Notes: generated from the letters alone by a model not told the origin. A DNA stretch of 64,000 bases from Polyangia bacterium (GCA_036268875.1 DATATI010000070.1:1-64000); one strand, 5' to 3'; shown: positions 1 through 9,405, counted from the first letter of the stretch. Made by a program: numbers and translations.

Positions 1-60
1 TATCGCTTATTGTCGAAAGAATTCGAGCGAACCATCGTTTCAAGCGAATCCGACATTCAA

Positions 61-999
61 CTATGTATGATACGTCTCATGACGCGCCGCCTGGCATTTG
101 GCTGAGTTATTGCGGCCTTTTCCTGTAGGACAGCCTCTCAGTTCGGGATGCTCGGGAATCACTTCCTTCTGTGTCACGATCGGGATTCCCAGCTTCCGCG
201 CGGACTCGAAAAGCTGCTTGCGAAGCGTACTGTAAATGCCCTCCAAAATTTTGTAGTAGCAAAGGAATCGATAGAAGTGACTGGTGGCATTCTTGGCTTC
301 GCGATACAGGGCGTAAATTGGAAGTAAATCGAAAGGAAACGACATGTGCCCCGGAGAGACAACGAGCGTTCGATATGGCGACGTGTAACCTACAATCGAC
401 ACATTGTTCTTTCGATCTACGCACAAAATGTTTCCGACTATGAGCGGCGCATTGGCAAAGTAAGCTAGGTGATCAATGACTGGGCTTACTGCGCGCAGCA
501 CAATCGCCCTTGCCTCCGCCGCTGAGCGAGCCCGACAGCGTGCCTGTATTCCAGAATATTCCCGCTTCTCGTTCAGAACGAACGCGAACTTGCCGGATGA
601 GTTTTCTATGAACAGTCGGTCAACACCCGCCGGAACTTGAAAGAATGAGGTTCCATCGGCGGGGCCGAGATCGGTTTTTATGTCACGTTCGAATCCACTG
701 TCGCGCATCAGAACGGCATGCACGTCAAAGTCGCGCTCTTCCGGATCTCCAAGGCGCTCGTCATCCGTCTGCGACGAAGGCGGATCATAGTGGAAGACCG
801 TCTGGAGATCGCCTGAGATCCCGGGGGGCGCCAATTCGGAGGCTTGCACGCTCACATGATACTGAGGACCCAGCTCTTGGATCACAGGACCGTTCGTCGC
901 CCCGGCGAGGCGGCCGACTGCGCCGCGCTGCTTCGTGCCTTTGCGTGCGGCCCTGCGCTCGCGCTTCTTCCGTGCGCGGATATCGTGTCCCTGCGCCAT
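61..999 (-). CDS. Hypothetical protein, possibly MauJ-like
   Basis: Product of about 312 residues from the ATG at 999; an in-frame TTG lies 15 bases upstream, and neither has a strong ribosome binding site. The N-terminus is very basic (an Arg/Lys-rich run over residues 7-25). The middle is a mixed alpha/beta region followed by a helical stretch around FYRFLCYYKILEG and an ending rich in Asn/Lys. The FYRFL..YKI segment recalls proteins annotated as methylamine utilisation MauJ-like, but no methylamine genes are nearby, so this is only a weak resemblance. The last 25 residues look atypical and may reflect a frameshift or truncated C-terminus. Codon use is visibly AT-richer than everything downstream, which suggests recent acquisition. 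Confidence 0.6.
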   Translation of the reverse strand: MAQGHDIRARKKRERRAARKGTKQRGAVGRLAGATNGPVIQELGPQYHVSVQASELAPPGISGDLQTVFHYDPPSSQTDDERLGDPEERDFDVHAVLMRDSGFERDIKTDLGPADGTSFFQVPAGVDRLFIENSSGKFAFVLNEKREYSGIQARCRARSAAEARAIVLRAVSPVIDHLAYFANAPLIVGNILCVDRKNNVSIVGYTSPYRTLVVSPGHMSFPFDLLPIYALYREAKNATSHFYRFLCYYKILEGIYSTLRKQLFESARKLGIPIVTQKEVIPEHPELRGCPTGKGRNNSAKCQAARHETYHT

Positions 1000-1034
1000 G
1001 CCCTGTCTGCCCAACTACTATTCTACAACAACGC

Positions 1035-1051
1035 CCCGCAGGGATAATTTT
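1035..1051. repeat. 17-base direct repeat, copy 1
   Basis: The string CCCGCAGGGATAATTTT occurs here and identically at 1177-1193, 142 bases away. On the minus strand both copies lie upstream of the 61-999 gene and read AAAATTATCCCTGCGGG. This copy also forms the left arm of a hairpin. A paired operator is possible but unproven. Confidence 0.6.
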
Positions 1052-1061
1052 TTATCCCTGC
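1038..1061. other. Perfect 9-bp hairpin with T-rich loop
   Basis: Arms GCAGGGATA (1038-1046) and TATCCCTGC (1053-1061) are perfectly complementary around a six-base loop ATTTTT. It could be a protein-binding palindrome or a stem-loop in the leader of the minus-strand gene. There is no terminal T-run outside the stem, so it is not a standard intrinsic terminator. Confidence 0.55.
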
Positions 1062-1176
1062 AGGCGCACGGAGCCCCATCCACTCCGCCGCGTTTACTTT
1101 CAACGCCGGTATTCCCGCCTCCCTGGACACTTCGTCCGCATTCGCCTTTGCATTCCTTCATCGCCGAACCTCCGCG

Positions 1177-1193
1177 CCCGCAGGGATAATTTT
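1177..1193. repeat. 17-base direct repeat, copy 2
   Basis: Identical to 1035-1051. This copy lacks the right-hand arm, so it is not palindromic. Confidence 0.6.
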
Positions 1194-1247
1194 GCTATGC
1201 AGCAACGCCTTTCGTGCCCCCGGTCACTCTCACCCGCCCGCCCGTCA

Positions 1248-1865
1248 TCACCGTCCGCCCGTCCGCCCGCCCGCCAACCGCTGCCTCCCAATCATCACTG
1301 CCCGTCGCAAATAATCCCCCAGCGCCAGCATTCCGACCCCGAACGCGACCCACGCCGCCACCCACTGTCCCGGCGAATCCACCAGCAACGCCGCCACCGC
1401 CGCGAACTGCGCCACAGTCGCCGCCTTCCCGAAACCGCTGGCGTGAAAGTCGTAGTGCAGCCACTGTCGCAGCACGGGCACGAACCGGTAAGTCAGAGAC
1501 AGTGGCAATTGACATAACTCTCGCCCGACGATTAATGCCAGCAGCGACAAAGGCGGGTGACGGTAATATTCGATCGCGCCCAACACCGCCGCGACGAACA
1601 CCTTGTCGCAGATGGGATCCAGCCACGAGCCGATGCCATTGGTGATGCCGCGGCGGCGGGCCAGCATTCCGTCCAGCACGTCGGTCACCCCGGCGGCGGC
1701 CAGCACGGCGAACGGCCACCACAGGTGCGCGGGCTGGGTGTCGGTCGCCAGCCAGAACAGCGCGCCCAGCGGCAGACGGCTGAGACTGAGGATGTTCGGC
1801 GCGCCCAACCACTCAAGGCGGGGCGGGGCGTTGGTGTCGCCGGGATTTTGGTCCGGATGATCCAT
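1248..1865 (-). CDS. CDP-alcohol phosphatidyltransferase family protein
   Basis: 205-residue integral membrane protein carrying the complete family signature D-x2-DG-x2-AR-x-G-x3-D-x3-D around residues 62-89 (DVLDGMLARR, then SWLDPICDKV). The Asp residues bind the metal and the CDP-alcohol. Several hydrophobic segments flank the motif, as expected for an enzyme of phospholipid head-group synthesis (phosphatidylglycerophosphate or phosphatidylinositol type). The substrate cannot be read from the sequence. The ATG at 1865 is back to back with hslO, about 50 bases apart, so the two genes share a promoter region. Confidence 0.9.
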   Translation of the reverse strand: MDHPDQNPGDTNAPPRLEWLGAPNILSLSRLPLGALFWLATDTQPAHLWWPFAVLAAAGVTDVLDGMLARRRGITNGIGSWLDPICDKVFVAAVLGAIEYYRHPPLSLLALIVGRELCQLPLSLTYRFVPVLRQWLHYDFHASGFGKAATVAQFAAVAALLVDSPGQWVAAWVAFGVGMLALGDYLRRAVMIGRQRLAGGRTGGR

Positions 1866-1918
1866 GGAGGGGAATCAGTGAGCGGACTTCAGCGTGAGCG
1901 AAGGGTAACATTAACGTG

Positions 1919-2893
1919 ATGACCAGCAGCAAAGGGATCAAGGCCGTGCCGGGCGATCAGATCGCCCGCGCGGTGTGGGACGGCGGGACGGCGCGCGTGA
2001 TCGCCGCCATCACCACGGCCACGGCGCGCGAGGCGGTGCGCCGCCACGGGGCCAGCGGTCAGGCGGCGCTGGCGCTGGCGCGCGGGACGACGGCCGGGTT
2101 GTTGCTGGCCACGCTGACCAAGGATGACGAACGGGTGACGTTGCAGGTGATCGGCGACGGGCCGCTGCGCGGGGTGACGGTGGACGCGCGTTCGTCGGGC
2201 GGCGTGCGGGCGTACGTCAAGCGTCTGGACGGCGGTTTGGTGACGGCGAACGCCGGACAGCGGGCGTCGCTGGCGGCGGCGCTGGGGCGTGGCGGGTTGG
2301 TCAGTGTCATCCGCGACGTCGGCTTGAAGGAAAACTTCAGCGGGCAAACGCCGCTGGTCACCGGCGAGCTCGACACCGACGTCGAACACTATCTGAACAC
2401 CAGCGAACAGATCGACAGCGCGCTGGCCTGCGATGCGCTGTTCGCGGCCGGCTGGTCCGACATCGTCATCTCGGGCGGCATCCTGGTGCAGGCGTTGCCG
2501 GGCAGCGCGGGCAGCGCGGTGATCGAACGGGCGCGCGCGGTGCTGCGCGCGGGGGCGCTGCCACGGGCCCTGGCGGCCACGCCGGCGCCGTCGGCGGAAG
2601 AGCTGGCGCGCGCGGTGATGACAGAGCTGGTCCAATCGCCGTCGGCGCTGCCCGGGTCGCTGCCATTGCAAATGCTGGACGTGCGCCCGGTGCGGTTCGA
2701 GTGTCCGTGCTCGCGCGAGCGGGCGCAAGGCTCGCTGGCCTTGCTGGGCGGCGCCGAGCTGGCGTCGATGATCGTCGAGGACGGCAAGGCCGAGGTGGTC
2801 TGCGAATTCTGCCGCGAACGCTACGAATTCAGCGAAGGCGAGCTTGAAGTGATTCGCCGCGAGACCGCTCCCCGCGCCGGCTTGCCCAGCTGA
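1919..2893 (+). CDS. hslO: Hsp33 redox-regulated chaperone
   Basis: 324 residues from ATG 1919 (a GTG three bases upstream is an alternative). It matches Hsp33 along its length: an N-terminal substrate-binding domain with the characteristic GGL/VSVIRD and LNTSEQI segments, and a C-terminal zinc switch with four cysteines in CPC (near residue 262) and CEFC (near residue 297). In the family these cysteines hold zinc when reduced and form disulfides on oxidation, which activates the holdase. The gene is convergent with the phosphatase gene at 2903, with only nine bases between the stop codons. Confidence 0.95.
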   Translation: MTSSKGIKAVPGDQIARAVWDGGTARVIAAITTATAREAVRRHGASGQAALALARGTTAGLLLATLTKDDERVTLQVIGDGPLRGVTVDARSSGGVRAYVKRLDGGLVTANAGQRASLAAALGRGGLVSVIRDVGLKENFSGQTPLVTGELDTDVEHYLNTSEQIDSALACDALFAAGWSDIVISGGILVQALPGSAGSAVIERARAVLRAGALPRALAATPAPSAEELARAVMTELVQSPSALPGSLPLQMLDVRPVRFECPCSRERAQGSLALLGGAELASMIVEDGKAEVVCEFCRERYEFSEGELEVIRRETAPRAGLPS

Positions 2894-2902
2894 TCGCGAC
2901 GT

Positions 2903-4234
2903 CTATCGCGCCGGTTGGCGGGGCGTGACGGTGAACGAATCGAAGGTGTCGCCTTCGCGACAGTCGATGTCGGTCTGGCCCGGCGAGTTCGGGCCGCAGA
3001 TGGCAACCCCTTCGATTGAATGCGCGCCAAAGTGCAGGCGCACCACGCCGTGATGGATGGCCCGCCGCGACGACCAGGCCGGCTTGGCGCTGCATTGGTC
3101 CCACAGACAAGGCGTCGCCGCGTGCTCCAGCGCGCCGCCGCCGATGCCGGCGGTGATGTGGACGACGCCGTCCTGGGGCGCGCTGCGTTCGTAGTTGTGA
3201 CTGTGGCCGTTCAGATTCAGCACGTATTTCGGGTGCCGGCGCGCCAGCTGGGCCATCGCCCGTTGCAGCACCTTCACGCCGGCGTGGTGGCCGGACGAAT
3301 ACGCCGGGTGGTGGCCGAAGGTGACGATGAAGGTGATGGCCGGATCGCGCTCGGCGGCGGTGAAGATCGGTTCGGCGGCGGCCAGCCAGTCGGCCCAGGT
3401 GCTGTGCGCGTACGGTTCGGGATAGGCGACAAAACGAGTGTGGCCGTAATCGAACCAGTACCAGTCTTCACCACAACAACCGAGCTTCGGCGCGGTGCGC
3501 GCGGTTTCGCTGTGGGGGAAGGCGAAGCGGCCTTTGTAGTTCCGCAGATCGTCGTGAGTGGGATTTTCCCATTCGTGGTTGCCCCAGATGGGCATGTACG
3601 CCGCGTCCTGCGACCACACCATCACGTCGTCAAAGTGCTGGTCGACGGCGTTCGCTTTCAGATCGCCGTAAGCCAGATCGCCCAGCACCAGGACCAGATC
3701 GGGTTTGGCGGCGGCGACCATCTGCTGAATGCGGCTGACGTTGGGCCAGATCGTGCTGGCCCCGATGTCGCCTTGCGCGACGACGGTGAACCCACTGCTG
3801 CCGCGCAGGGGCGGCGGCGCAAAGCGATGCCAGACGGTGGCGTCGCCGACGGCGTATTCGTATTTCACGCCGGGCGACAGATCGGAGACGGTCGCCTCCC
3901 AGAACGGGCCGGGCGACGACGTCGGCATCGGTTGCGGCGGGTGGCCGGCGACGGTGGTCTCGGCGCCGCCGCCGGCCGGGCGCCAGCGCACTGATTTCGC
4001 GACGCCGCGCCAGTCGAAGGTCACCGCCGTCGGGCTGGTCAGGGTCCAATGAACTTCGTCGGCGGCGACGGTGGGCGTCACGTGCACCGCGCTGCTGTTG
4101 GCGGCGCTGGTGGTGACCACCGCGGCAAACCCGGCCGAGATCACGCCGCCGCTCGCGATCGCCATCGCCGCCGCGCCCACTGCGCACGCCCGAGCGGCGG
4201 CGGTCACGGCCGCTCGTCGTCGCCCGGGCCGCAT
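2903..4234 (-). CDS. Secreted purple-acid-phosphatase-like metallophosphoesterase
   Basis: 443 residues from the ATG at 4234, which gives a long N-terminal export signal with an Arg-rich start (RPGRRR) and a hydrophobic Ala/Gly stretch, possibly Tat-type. A fibronectin-III-like beta domain (about residues 55-130) precedes a calcineurin-like catalytic domain with the ordered metal ligand motifs VAQGDIG, GDLAYGD, WGNHEWE, FGHHP and [10 protein letters not shown]. This matches purple acid phosphatases acting on phosphoesters outside the cytoplasm. The start lies 31 bases inside the 3-prime end of aroC in another frame, so the two are probably cotranscribed. An ATG further upstream would extend it deeper into aroC and lose the signal-like start. 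Confidence 0.85.
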   Translation of the reverse strand: MRPGRRRAAVTAAARACAVGAAAMAIASGGVISAGFAAVVTTSAANSSAVHVTPTVAADEVHWTLTSPTAVTFDWRGVAKSVRWRPAGGGAETTVAGHPPQPMPTSSPGPFWEATVSDLSPGVKYEYAVGDATVWHRFAPPPLRGSSGFTVVAQGDIGASTIWPNVSRIQQMVAAAKPDLVLVLGDLAYGDLKANAVDQHFDDVMVWSQDAAYMPIWGNHEWENPTHDDLRNYKGRFAFPHSETARTAPKLGCCGEDWYWFDYGHTRFVAYPEPYAHSTWADWLAAAEPIFTAAERDPAITFIVTFGHHPAYSSGHHAGVKVLQRAMAQLARRHPKYVLNLNGHSHNYERSAPQDGVVHITAGIGGGALEHAATPCLWDQCSAKPAWSSRRAIHHGVVRLHFGAHSIEGVAICGPNSPGQTDIDCREGDTFDSFTVTPRQPAR

Positions 4235-5328
4235 TGACCGCGCTGTCGCAAGGCATGATCGGCCAGCACCAGCGCCACCATCGCCTCGACGATGGGGACC
4301 GCGCGCGGCAGCACGCACGGATCGTGACGGCCGCGCGCCTTGATGGTGGTGTCGTTGCCGTTGACGTCGACGGTTTCTTGCTCGCGCAGGATGGTGGCGG
4401 TCGGTTTGAAGGCCACGCGCAGCAGGATGTCTTCGCCGTTCGAGATGCCGCCCTGCACGCCGCCCGAGCGGTTGGTGCGCGTGCGGACGTGGGCGGTGCC
4501 GGTGCCGGCGCCGGCATTGTAAAACGGATCGTTGTGCTGGCTGCCGGTCAGCAACGTGCCGGCGAAACCGCTGCCGATCTCGAAGCCCTTCGCCGCCGGC
4601 AGCGACAACATTGCCTTGGCCAGATCGGCGTCCAGCTTGTCGAACACCGGCTCGCCCAGGCCGACGGGCAGGCCGCGCGCCACCACTTCGACCACGCCGC
4701 CCAGCGAATCGCCGGCTTTGCGCGCCTGCTCGATCAGGGTGATCATCTCGGCGGCCACCGCGGCGTCGGGGCAGCGCACGATGTTGGCGTCGACGGCGGC
4801 GGTGGTCACCGTCGACGGATCGACGGCGGCCTCCAGGTTCTGCACCCGCTTGACGTAGGCGACGATCTCGATCGTTGCGCCGGTGGCCGCGGCGATCGCC
4901 TTGCGCGCCACCACGCCGGCGGCGACGCGGCCGATGGTCTCGCGCGCGCTGGCTCGCCCGCCGCCCTGCCAGGCGCGGATGCCGTACTTGGCCTGGTAAG
5001 TAAAGTCGGCGTGCGAGGGGCGGAACTTGTCGCGCATCTCTTCATAGTCGCCGCCGCGGTTGTCGTGGTTGCGCACCATCATGGCGATGGGCGTTCCCTG
5101 CGTCAGGCCCTCGTGCAGGCCCGACAGGATCTCCACCTCGTCTTTTTCGCGGCGCTGGGTGGTGATGGCGCTTTGGCCGGGGCGGCGGCGATCCAGCTCG
5201 CGCTGAATTTCGTCGACGGTCAGCGGCAGTCGCGGCGGACAGCCGTCGATCACCAGACCCACCGCCGGGCCGTGCGATTCGCCCCAGGTGGTGACGCGGA
5301 AAAGCGAACCGAAGATGCTTCCGCCCAT
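4204..5328 (-). CDS. aroC: Chorismate synthase
   Basis: 374 residues from ATG 5328, beginning [20 protein letters not shown], the classic chorismate synthase N-terminus. Other family blocks are present: [36 protein letters not shown] and [13 protein letters not shown]-like (here [13 protein letters not shown]). The enzyme converts EPSP to chorismate with reduced FMN, the last shared step of aromatic amino acid synthesis. The upstream gene stop and this ATG overlap as TAATG, so translation is probably coupled. The 3-prime end overlaps the phosphatase gene by 31 bases. Confidence 0.97.
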   Translation of the reverse strand: MGGSIFGSLFRVTTWGESHGPAVGLVIDGCPPRLPLTVDEIQRELDRRRPGQSAITTQRREKDEVEILSGLHEGLTQGTPIAMMVRNHDNRGGDYEEMRDKFRPSHADFTYQAKYGIRAWQGGGRASARETIGRVAAGVVARKAIAAATGATIEIVAYVKRVQNLEAAVDPSTVTTAAVDANIVRCPDAAVAAEMITLIEQARKAGDSLGGVVEVVARGLPVGLGEPVFDKLDADLAKAMLSLPAAKGFEIGSGFAGTLLTGSQHNDPFYNAGAGTGTAHVRTRTNRSGGVQGGISNGEDILLRVAFKPTATILREQETVDVNGNDTTIKARGRHDPCVLPRAVPIVEAMVALVLADHALRQRGQCGPGDDERP

Positions 5329-5771
5329 TATTTGCCGGGCAGGATGTCGATCATCCCTTTGTGCACCGATTCGCCCACCAGCGCACGCGTGCGGCCGCCG
5401 TCTTCTTCGATCTGCAGATAGCGATCGCCCGCCGCTCGATACCGCCACAGTTGGTGCGATCCCGGCGAATGCCCGGGCAAGTTACCGGTGATCTGGACCT
5501 GGCCCAGGCCGGTCAGCCGCTGCACGTAGGTCAGGTTTTGATAGCTGATGGTCTGGGGCGGCGGCACCGACATGGCCAGGTCGCGCACCTCGCGCAGGAT
5601 CAGCAGCCGATCGTCGCCGTCGTCGCGCACAGGTTCGATCCACAGGACCGCGTCGCCGTCGACGGCGCGCGCCAGTTGATAATTGTGGCCGTTCAGGGCC
5701 CACGTCGCGACGCCTTCCACCACAAAGTCCTGACCGAGATAACTGACAACGTCGCGAACCTGGATCTTCAT
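5328..5771 (-). CDS. DUF4178-like protein
   Basis: 147 residues, no signal peptide. It begins with a short beta-rich segment ([16 protein letters not shown]) and ends with an [17 protein letters not shown] strand pair, a pattern like the DUF4178 fold, which often sits beside membrane-remodelling or polyamine-related genes. Function unknown. Its stop shares one base with the aroC start (TAATG), and the gene is divergent from the E1-alpha gene at 5876, so it leads a three-gene minus-strand unit with aroC and the phosphatase. Confidence 0.75.
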   Translation of the reverse strand: MKIQVRDVVSYLGQDFVVEGVATWALNGHNYQLARAVDGDAVLWIEPVRDDGDDRLLILREVRDLAMSVPPPQTISYQNLTYVQRLTGLGQVQITGNLPGHSPGSHQLWRYRAAGDRYLQIEEDGGRTRALVGESVHKGMIDILPGK

Positions 5772-5800
5772 AGCAAGCTCCCTCGTATCGACTGATAGCC

Positions 5801-5829
5801 TTGACCGGCGATGAATGACCGATTATACG
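5801..5829 (+). promoter_or_regulatory. Sigma70-type promoter for the E1-alpha gene
   Basis: TTGACC at 5801-5806 and TATACG at 5824-5829 are separated by exactly 17 bases, close to the consensus for a housekeeping sigma factor. They lie about 47 bases before a GTG start that has an AGGAGGA ribosome binding site. Confidence 0.65.
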
Positions 5830-5875
5830 GGTCGCGGCTTGCCTGGCCAGCACAGGATAGCGGCAGGAGGAAACG

Positions 5876-6973
5876 GTGAAGCTGGAAGTCATCAGGGTGA
5901 TGGACGACGACGGTCGCGTCATCCACCCCGAACGCGAACCCAAGATCTCTGGCGATGATCTGCGCCGGCTCTTCCGCACTGTCTTGCTGGTGCGGCTTCT
6001 GGATGAACGCATGCTGCGCCTGCAGCGGCAGGGACGGCTGGGCTTTTACCTGGCCTCGACCGGCGAGGAGGCCACCCACATCGGCGCGGCGTTTGCGCTG
6101 CGGCCGAGCGATTGGTTTTACCCGGCCTACCGCGAGGTGGGCGCGGCGCTGTACCGCGGATACGACCTGCGCACGTTCATGTGCCAGCTTTTCGGCAACG
6201 CCGAGGATCCGGTGCGCGGCCGCCAGATGCCGGTGCACCACTCGATCCGCAAGCTGAACTTCGTGTCCATCAGTTCGCCGGTGGCGACGCAGATCCCGCA
6301 CGCGGTCGGCACCGCCTGGGCGGCCAAGCTGCAAAAGAAAGACGACGTGGCGGTGGCCTTCTTCGGCGAAGGCGGCACGTCGACGCCGATCTTTCACGCT
6401 GCCTTGAACTTTGCCGGCGTGTTCAAGACGCCGGCCATTCTGGTTTGCCGCAACAATGGCTGGGCGATCTCCGTGCCGCGATCGGTGCAGACGGTGACGC
6501 CGACCTTCGCGCAGAAGGCGGTGGCCTACGGCATCCCCGGCGTGCTGGTCGACGGCAACGACATCCTGGCCATGATTCACGTCATCAGCGAAGCGGCGGC
6601 GCGCGGCCGGCGCGGCGAGGGCGCCACGCTGGTCGAGGCGCGGACCTACCGGCGCGGGGCCCACAGCTCGTCCGATGATCCGTCGGTGTACCGCGATCCG
6701 GCCGAGCCGAAAGAATGGGAGCAGCGCGATCCCTTCGATCGCCTGCGCAAGTACATGACCGCCCGGCAGGAGATCGACGCCGGCATCGAAGCCAAGATGC
6801 GCGCCGAGATCACCGACCAGATCTCCGACGCCCTGGCCTACGCCGAAAGCCGGGCGCCCAAGCCGCCTTTGCACAGCATGTTTGAAGATGTCTACAGCGA
6901 CATCCCCTGGCATCTGCGTGAACAAGCCGCCGAGCTGGAAGCCGAGGTCAGTCGACACGACCGGACCGAGTAG
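5876..6973 (+). CDS. 2-oxoacid dehydrogenase E1 component, alpha subunit
   Basis: 365 residues from a GTG start preceded by AGGAGGA. It has the thiamine diphosphate fold of the branched-chain 2-oxoacid (or pyruvate) dehydrogenase E1-alpha: FYLASTGEEATHIG, the diphosphate/Mg motif starting GEGGTSTPIFHAA and ending RNNGWAIS near residue 198, and the phosphorylation-loop-like TYRRGAHSSSDDP. In the complex it decarboxylates a 2-oxoacid and passes the acyl group to lipoyl-E2. No E1-beta, E2 or E3 gene is adjacent, which is unusual. The next gene starts one base after the stop and encodes an unrelated secreted glycosidase. Branched-chain substrate is the better guess; this is inference. Confidence 0.92.
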   Translation: MKLEVIRVMDDDGRVIHPEREPKISGDDLRRLFRTVLLVRLLDERMLRLQRQGRLGFYLASTGEEATHIGAAFALRPSDWFYPAYREVGAALYRGYDLRTFMCQLFGNAEDPVRGRQMPVHHSIRKLNFVSISSPVATQIPHAVGTAWAAKLQKKDDVAVAFFGEGGTSTPIFHAALNFAGVFKTPAILVCRNNGWAISVPRSVQTVTPTFAQKAVAYGIPGVLVDGNDILAMIHVISEAAARGRRGEGATLVEARTYRRGAHSSSDDPSVYRDPAEPKEWEQRDPFDRLRKYMTARQEIDAGIEAKMRAEITDQISDALAYAESRAPKPPLHSMFEDVYSDIPWHLREQAAELEAEVSRHDRTE

Positions 6974-6974
6974 G

Positions 6975-9107
6975 GTGCGCGTCGCCGTTGTCGCGCTGAT
7001 CAGCATCGGCGCGGTGACCCCGGCGGCGGCGCAAACCGTGCGCGTCGACAGCACGCCAGCCCACGCCACCAACAGCATTCGCCCGTCGCTGGCCCTGGGC
7101 GCGGGCATCGACCGCATGTCCAGCGTGGCCGTTGACGCCGACTACGCGCCGGCGTCGTTGCAACAATCGCTGGCCGCCGGCTGGGGCACGGTCAGCTATC
7201 GCCTGAACACCGAGCTGCATGTCGAGGACTGGCACTGGAACCCGCAAGGGACCTGGAGCGATCCGGCTGGCCGCGGGTACTTCACCGGCGACGCCAAGCC
7301 GGGCGCGCAACCGATCCGTCATTCGTGGGGATACGCGCTGCCCCACCGCGGGTACACGCACAACGAAGGGACGGACAACGTCGGTTTCAGCGTGCTGGAC
7401 GACGGCGATCGCCGCACGTACTGGAAGAGCAACCCGTACCTGACCAGACCGTTCACCGGCGAGGACGACGAGAAATTTCCGCAGTGGATCCTGATCGATC
7501 TCGGCAGCGCCCAGCCGGTGGACGCCATCCGCATCGCCTGGGCGGCGCCGTACGCGCGGCGCTTCGCCGTGCAGTATTGGATCGGACCGGACGCCATCAA
7601 ACAGGCGGGCCAGGGCCGCTGGCAGACCTTCCCGTCGGGCGCGATCAAGAACAGCAAGGGCGGCGATCCCCTGCTGACGCTGGCGCCGGCGCCGATCAGC
7701 GCGCGCTTCGTGCGCGTGACCTTGACCGATTCGTCCGGCACCTGCGACGACCACGGCGCCGCCGATCGCCGCAATTGCCTGGGCTACGCCATCAGCGAGG
7801 TTTATCTGGGCCGGCGCCAGGCCGACGGGCAGCTGAAAGATCTGCTGGTGCACGCGCCCAGCCAGTCGCAAACCGCCACCGATTGCTCGTCGGTCGATCC
7901 CTGGCACCAGCCGAGCGATCGGACGGCAGACGAAGAACAATCGGGATTGGATCTCTTCTATCAAAGCGGCGTCACGCGCGGCCTGCCGGCGATGATTCCC
8001 GTGTCGGTGGTCTACGGCATCCCCGAAGACGCCGCGGCGGAGATCGCTTATCTGAAAGCGCGCGGCTATCCCCTCTCCTACGTCGAGATGGGCGAGGAGT
8101 CCGACGGGCAATACATGACGCCCGAACACTACGCCGCGCTTTACCTGCAGTGGGCAAAGGCGATCCACGCCGTGGATCCCGCGCTGAAGCTGGGCGGCCC
8201 GGCCTTCAGCGGCGTCAACGAAGACATCCCGGCCTGGCCCGACGCGCGCGGCGATATCTCGTGGTTCGGGCGCTTCTTGAAATACCTGCGCGCCCACGGC
8301 CGGCTCGGCGATCTGGCTTTCATGTCCTTCGAACATTACCCGTACAATCCGTGCAAGGCCGCCTGGCGCGATCTGTACGACGAGCCGAAACTGATCACGC
8401 ACATCATCGACGTCTGGCGCATGGACGGCCTGCCCGCCGAAGTGCCGCTGCTGGTGACGGAGGTGAACCTGGCCTGGCAATCCGGTCAGCGCTACGTCGA
8501 CATCTTCGGTGCCTTGTGGCTGGCCGATTATGTCGGCGCTTTCTTGACCGCCGGCGGGACCGCGAGTTATTTCTTTCACTATCTGCCGCTGCCGCTCGGT
8601 CATGCCTGCGACGGCACCTTCGGCACCTTCGGCCTGCACACCACCGACGCCGCCTACCACATCAAACAACCGGTGGCGCAGTTCTTCGCCAGCCAGTTAA
8701 TCACACGCGAATGGATGGCGCCCGGCGACGGCGTGCACCGGATTTTTCCTGCCCGCAGCGACGTCGTGGACGCCGCCGGCGACGTTCTGGTCACCGCGTA
8801 CGCGGCCCTGCGGCCGGACGGTCAATGGTCATTGCTGCTGATCAACAAAGACGCCGCCGCCCCCCACGATGTGCAGATCGTCTTCCAGGACGCCGCCGCG
8901 GCCACTTCGTCGCGACGCTTTGTTGGCCCGGTCGATACGGTCACCTTCGGCGCCGCTCAATATCAGTGGCACCCGAACGCCAAGGACGGCCACGCCGATC
9001 CGGATGGCCCGGCGATGAGCGGCAAGGTCAACGCCGAATCGCAGACGCGTTACCACTTGCCGCCCGCGTCTCTCACCGTGCTGCGCGGAAAAGTGAGCCG
9101 CCCCTGA
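6975..9107 (+). CDS. Secreted glycoside hydrolase with discoidin-like domain
   Basis: 710 residues from GTG 6975, chosen because it gives a clean signal peptide (MRVAVVALISIGAVTPAAAQ) and starts just after the E1-alpha stop. A beta-sandwich resembling F5/8 type C carbohydrate-binding domains spans about residues 135-275 (FPQWILIDLGSAQPVDAIRI). The rest looks like a clan GH-A TIM barrel: YVEMGEES (E371-E375 region, likely acid/base) and LLVTEVNLAWQ (E496, likely nucleophile), with FMSFEHYPY between, then a C-terminal beta domain. The family could be GH39, GH51 or GH79-like; the substrate is unknown. It is probably secreted to degrade plant or bacterial glycans. Confidence 0.75.
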   Translation: MRVAVVALISIGAVTPAAAQTVRVDSTPAHATNSIRPSLALGAGIDRMSSVAVDADYAPASLQQSLAAGWGTVSYRLNTELHVEDWHWNPQGTWSDPAGRGYFTGDAKPGAQPIRHSWGYALPHRGYTHNEGTDNVGFSVLDDGDRRTYWKSNPYLTRPFTGEDDEKFPQWILIDLGSAQPVDAIRIAWAAPYARRFAVQYWIGPDAIKQAGQGRWQTFPSGAIKNSKGGDPLLTLAPAPISARFVRVTLTDSSGTCDDHGAADRRNCLGYAISEVYLGRRQADGQLKDLLVHAPSQSQTATDCSSVDPWHQPSDRTADEEQSGLDLFYQSGVTRGLPAMIPVSVVYGIPEDAAAEIAYLKARGYPLSYVEMGEESDGQYMTPEHYAALYLQWAKAIHAVDPALKLGGPAFSGVNEDIPAWPDARGDISWFGRFLKYLRAHGRLGDLAFMSFEHYPYNPCKAAWRDLYDEPKLITHIIDVWRMDGLPAEVPLLVTEVNLAWQSGQRYVDIFGALWLADYVGAFLTAGGTASYFFHYLPLPLGHACDGTFGTFGLHTTDAAYHIKQPVAQFFASQLITREWMAPGDGVHRIFPARSDVVDAAGDVLVTAYAALRPDGQWSLLLINKDAAAPHDVQIVFQDAAAATSSRRFVGPVDTVTFGAAQYQWHPNAKDGHADPDGPAMSGKVNAESQTRYHLPPASLTVLRGKVSRP

Positions 9108-9405
9108 CGTCGGTCCCGGCGATCTTCTATCGTCCGATCGCCGACTCTTTCGCCGGCGGCTCGGTCGCAGCCGCGTCGGATCCTCGTCCATCCCCGCAGA
9201 GATGTTTCGCGCCGGCGTGGCAGGCGCGCGCGCGGGCGGCCGGTGCTTCCGGATCGCCGTCTTGGTCAGCAGCTTGGCCAGCATGGCCAAAATCTCGCGC
9301 CGGCGCGCCCACCGAGGATCGCCGCTGGCGCCCAGCGCGCGGGCTTTTCCCCGCAAGCCGCGGCGATTGCCGCGGGATCCTGACCTGGCAGCGCCCGGGC
9401 GCGCC
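9108..9405. other. Intergenic region without a clear gene
   Basis: About 300 GC-rich bases between the convergent glycosidase and esterase genes. Short open frames exist on both strands, but none has a good start or a recognisable product. No terminator-like hairpin with a T-run was found. Confidence 0.4.

Larger units (their letters stand above)
1000..1247. other. Intergenic region with repeated element
   Basis: About 250 bases between two minus-strand genes. No convincing coding potential was seen. It holds a 17-base direct repeat and a hairpin, annotated separately, both placed upstream of the AT-richer gene that ends at 61. Confidence 0.5.

Noticed and set aside
1035-1193. Repeats as transposon ends
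   Set aside because: Only 17 bases, direct rather than inverted, with no transposase between or near them.
5632-5645. AGGTTCGATCCACA, a T-arm-like string
   Set aside because: No cloverleaf around it; it lies inside the DUF4178-like gene.
5768-7117. A 449-codon minus-strand open frame
   Set aside because: It lies antisense to the E1-alpha gene, which has the full thiamine motif and promoter.
6948-8669. A 573-codon open frame on the minus strand
   Set aside because: It is antisense to the glycosidase gene, has low-complexity Arg/Ala/Gly content and no domains. High GC makes long antisense frames common here.
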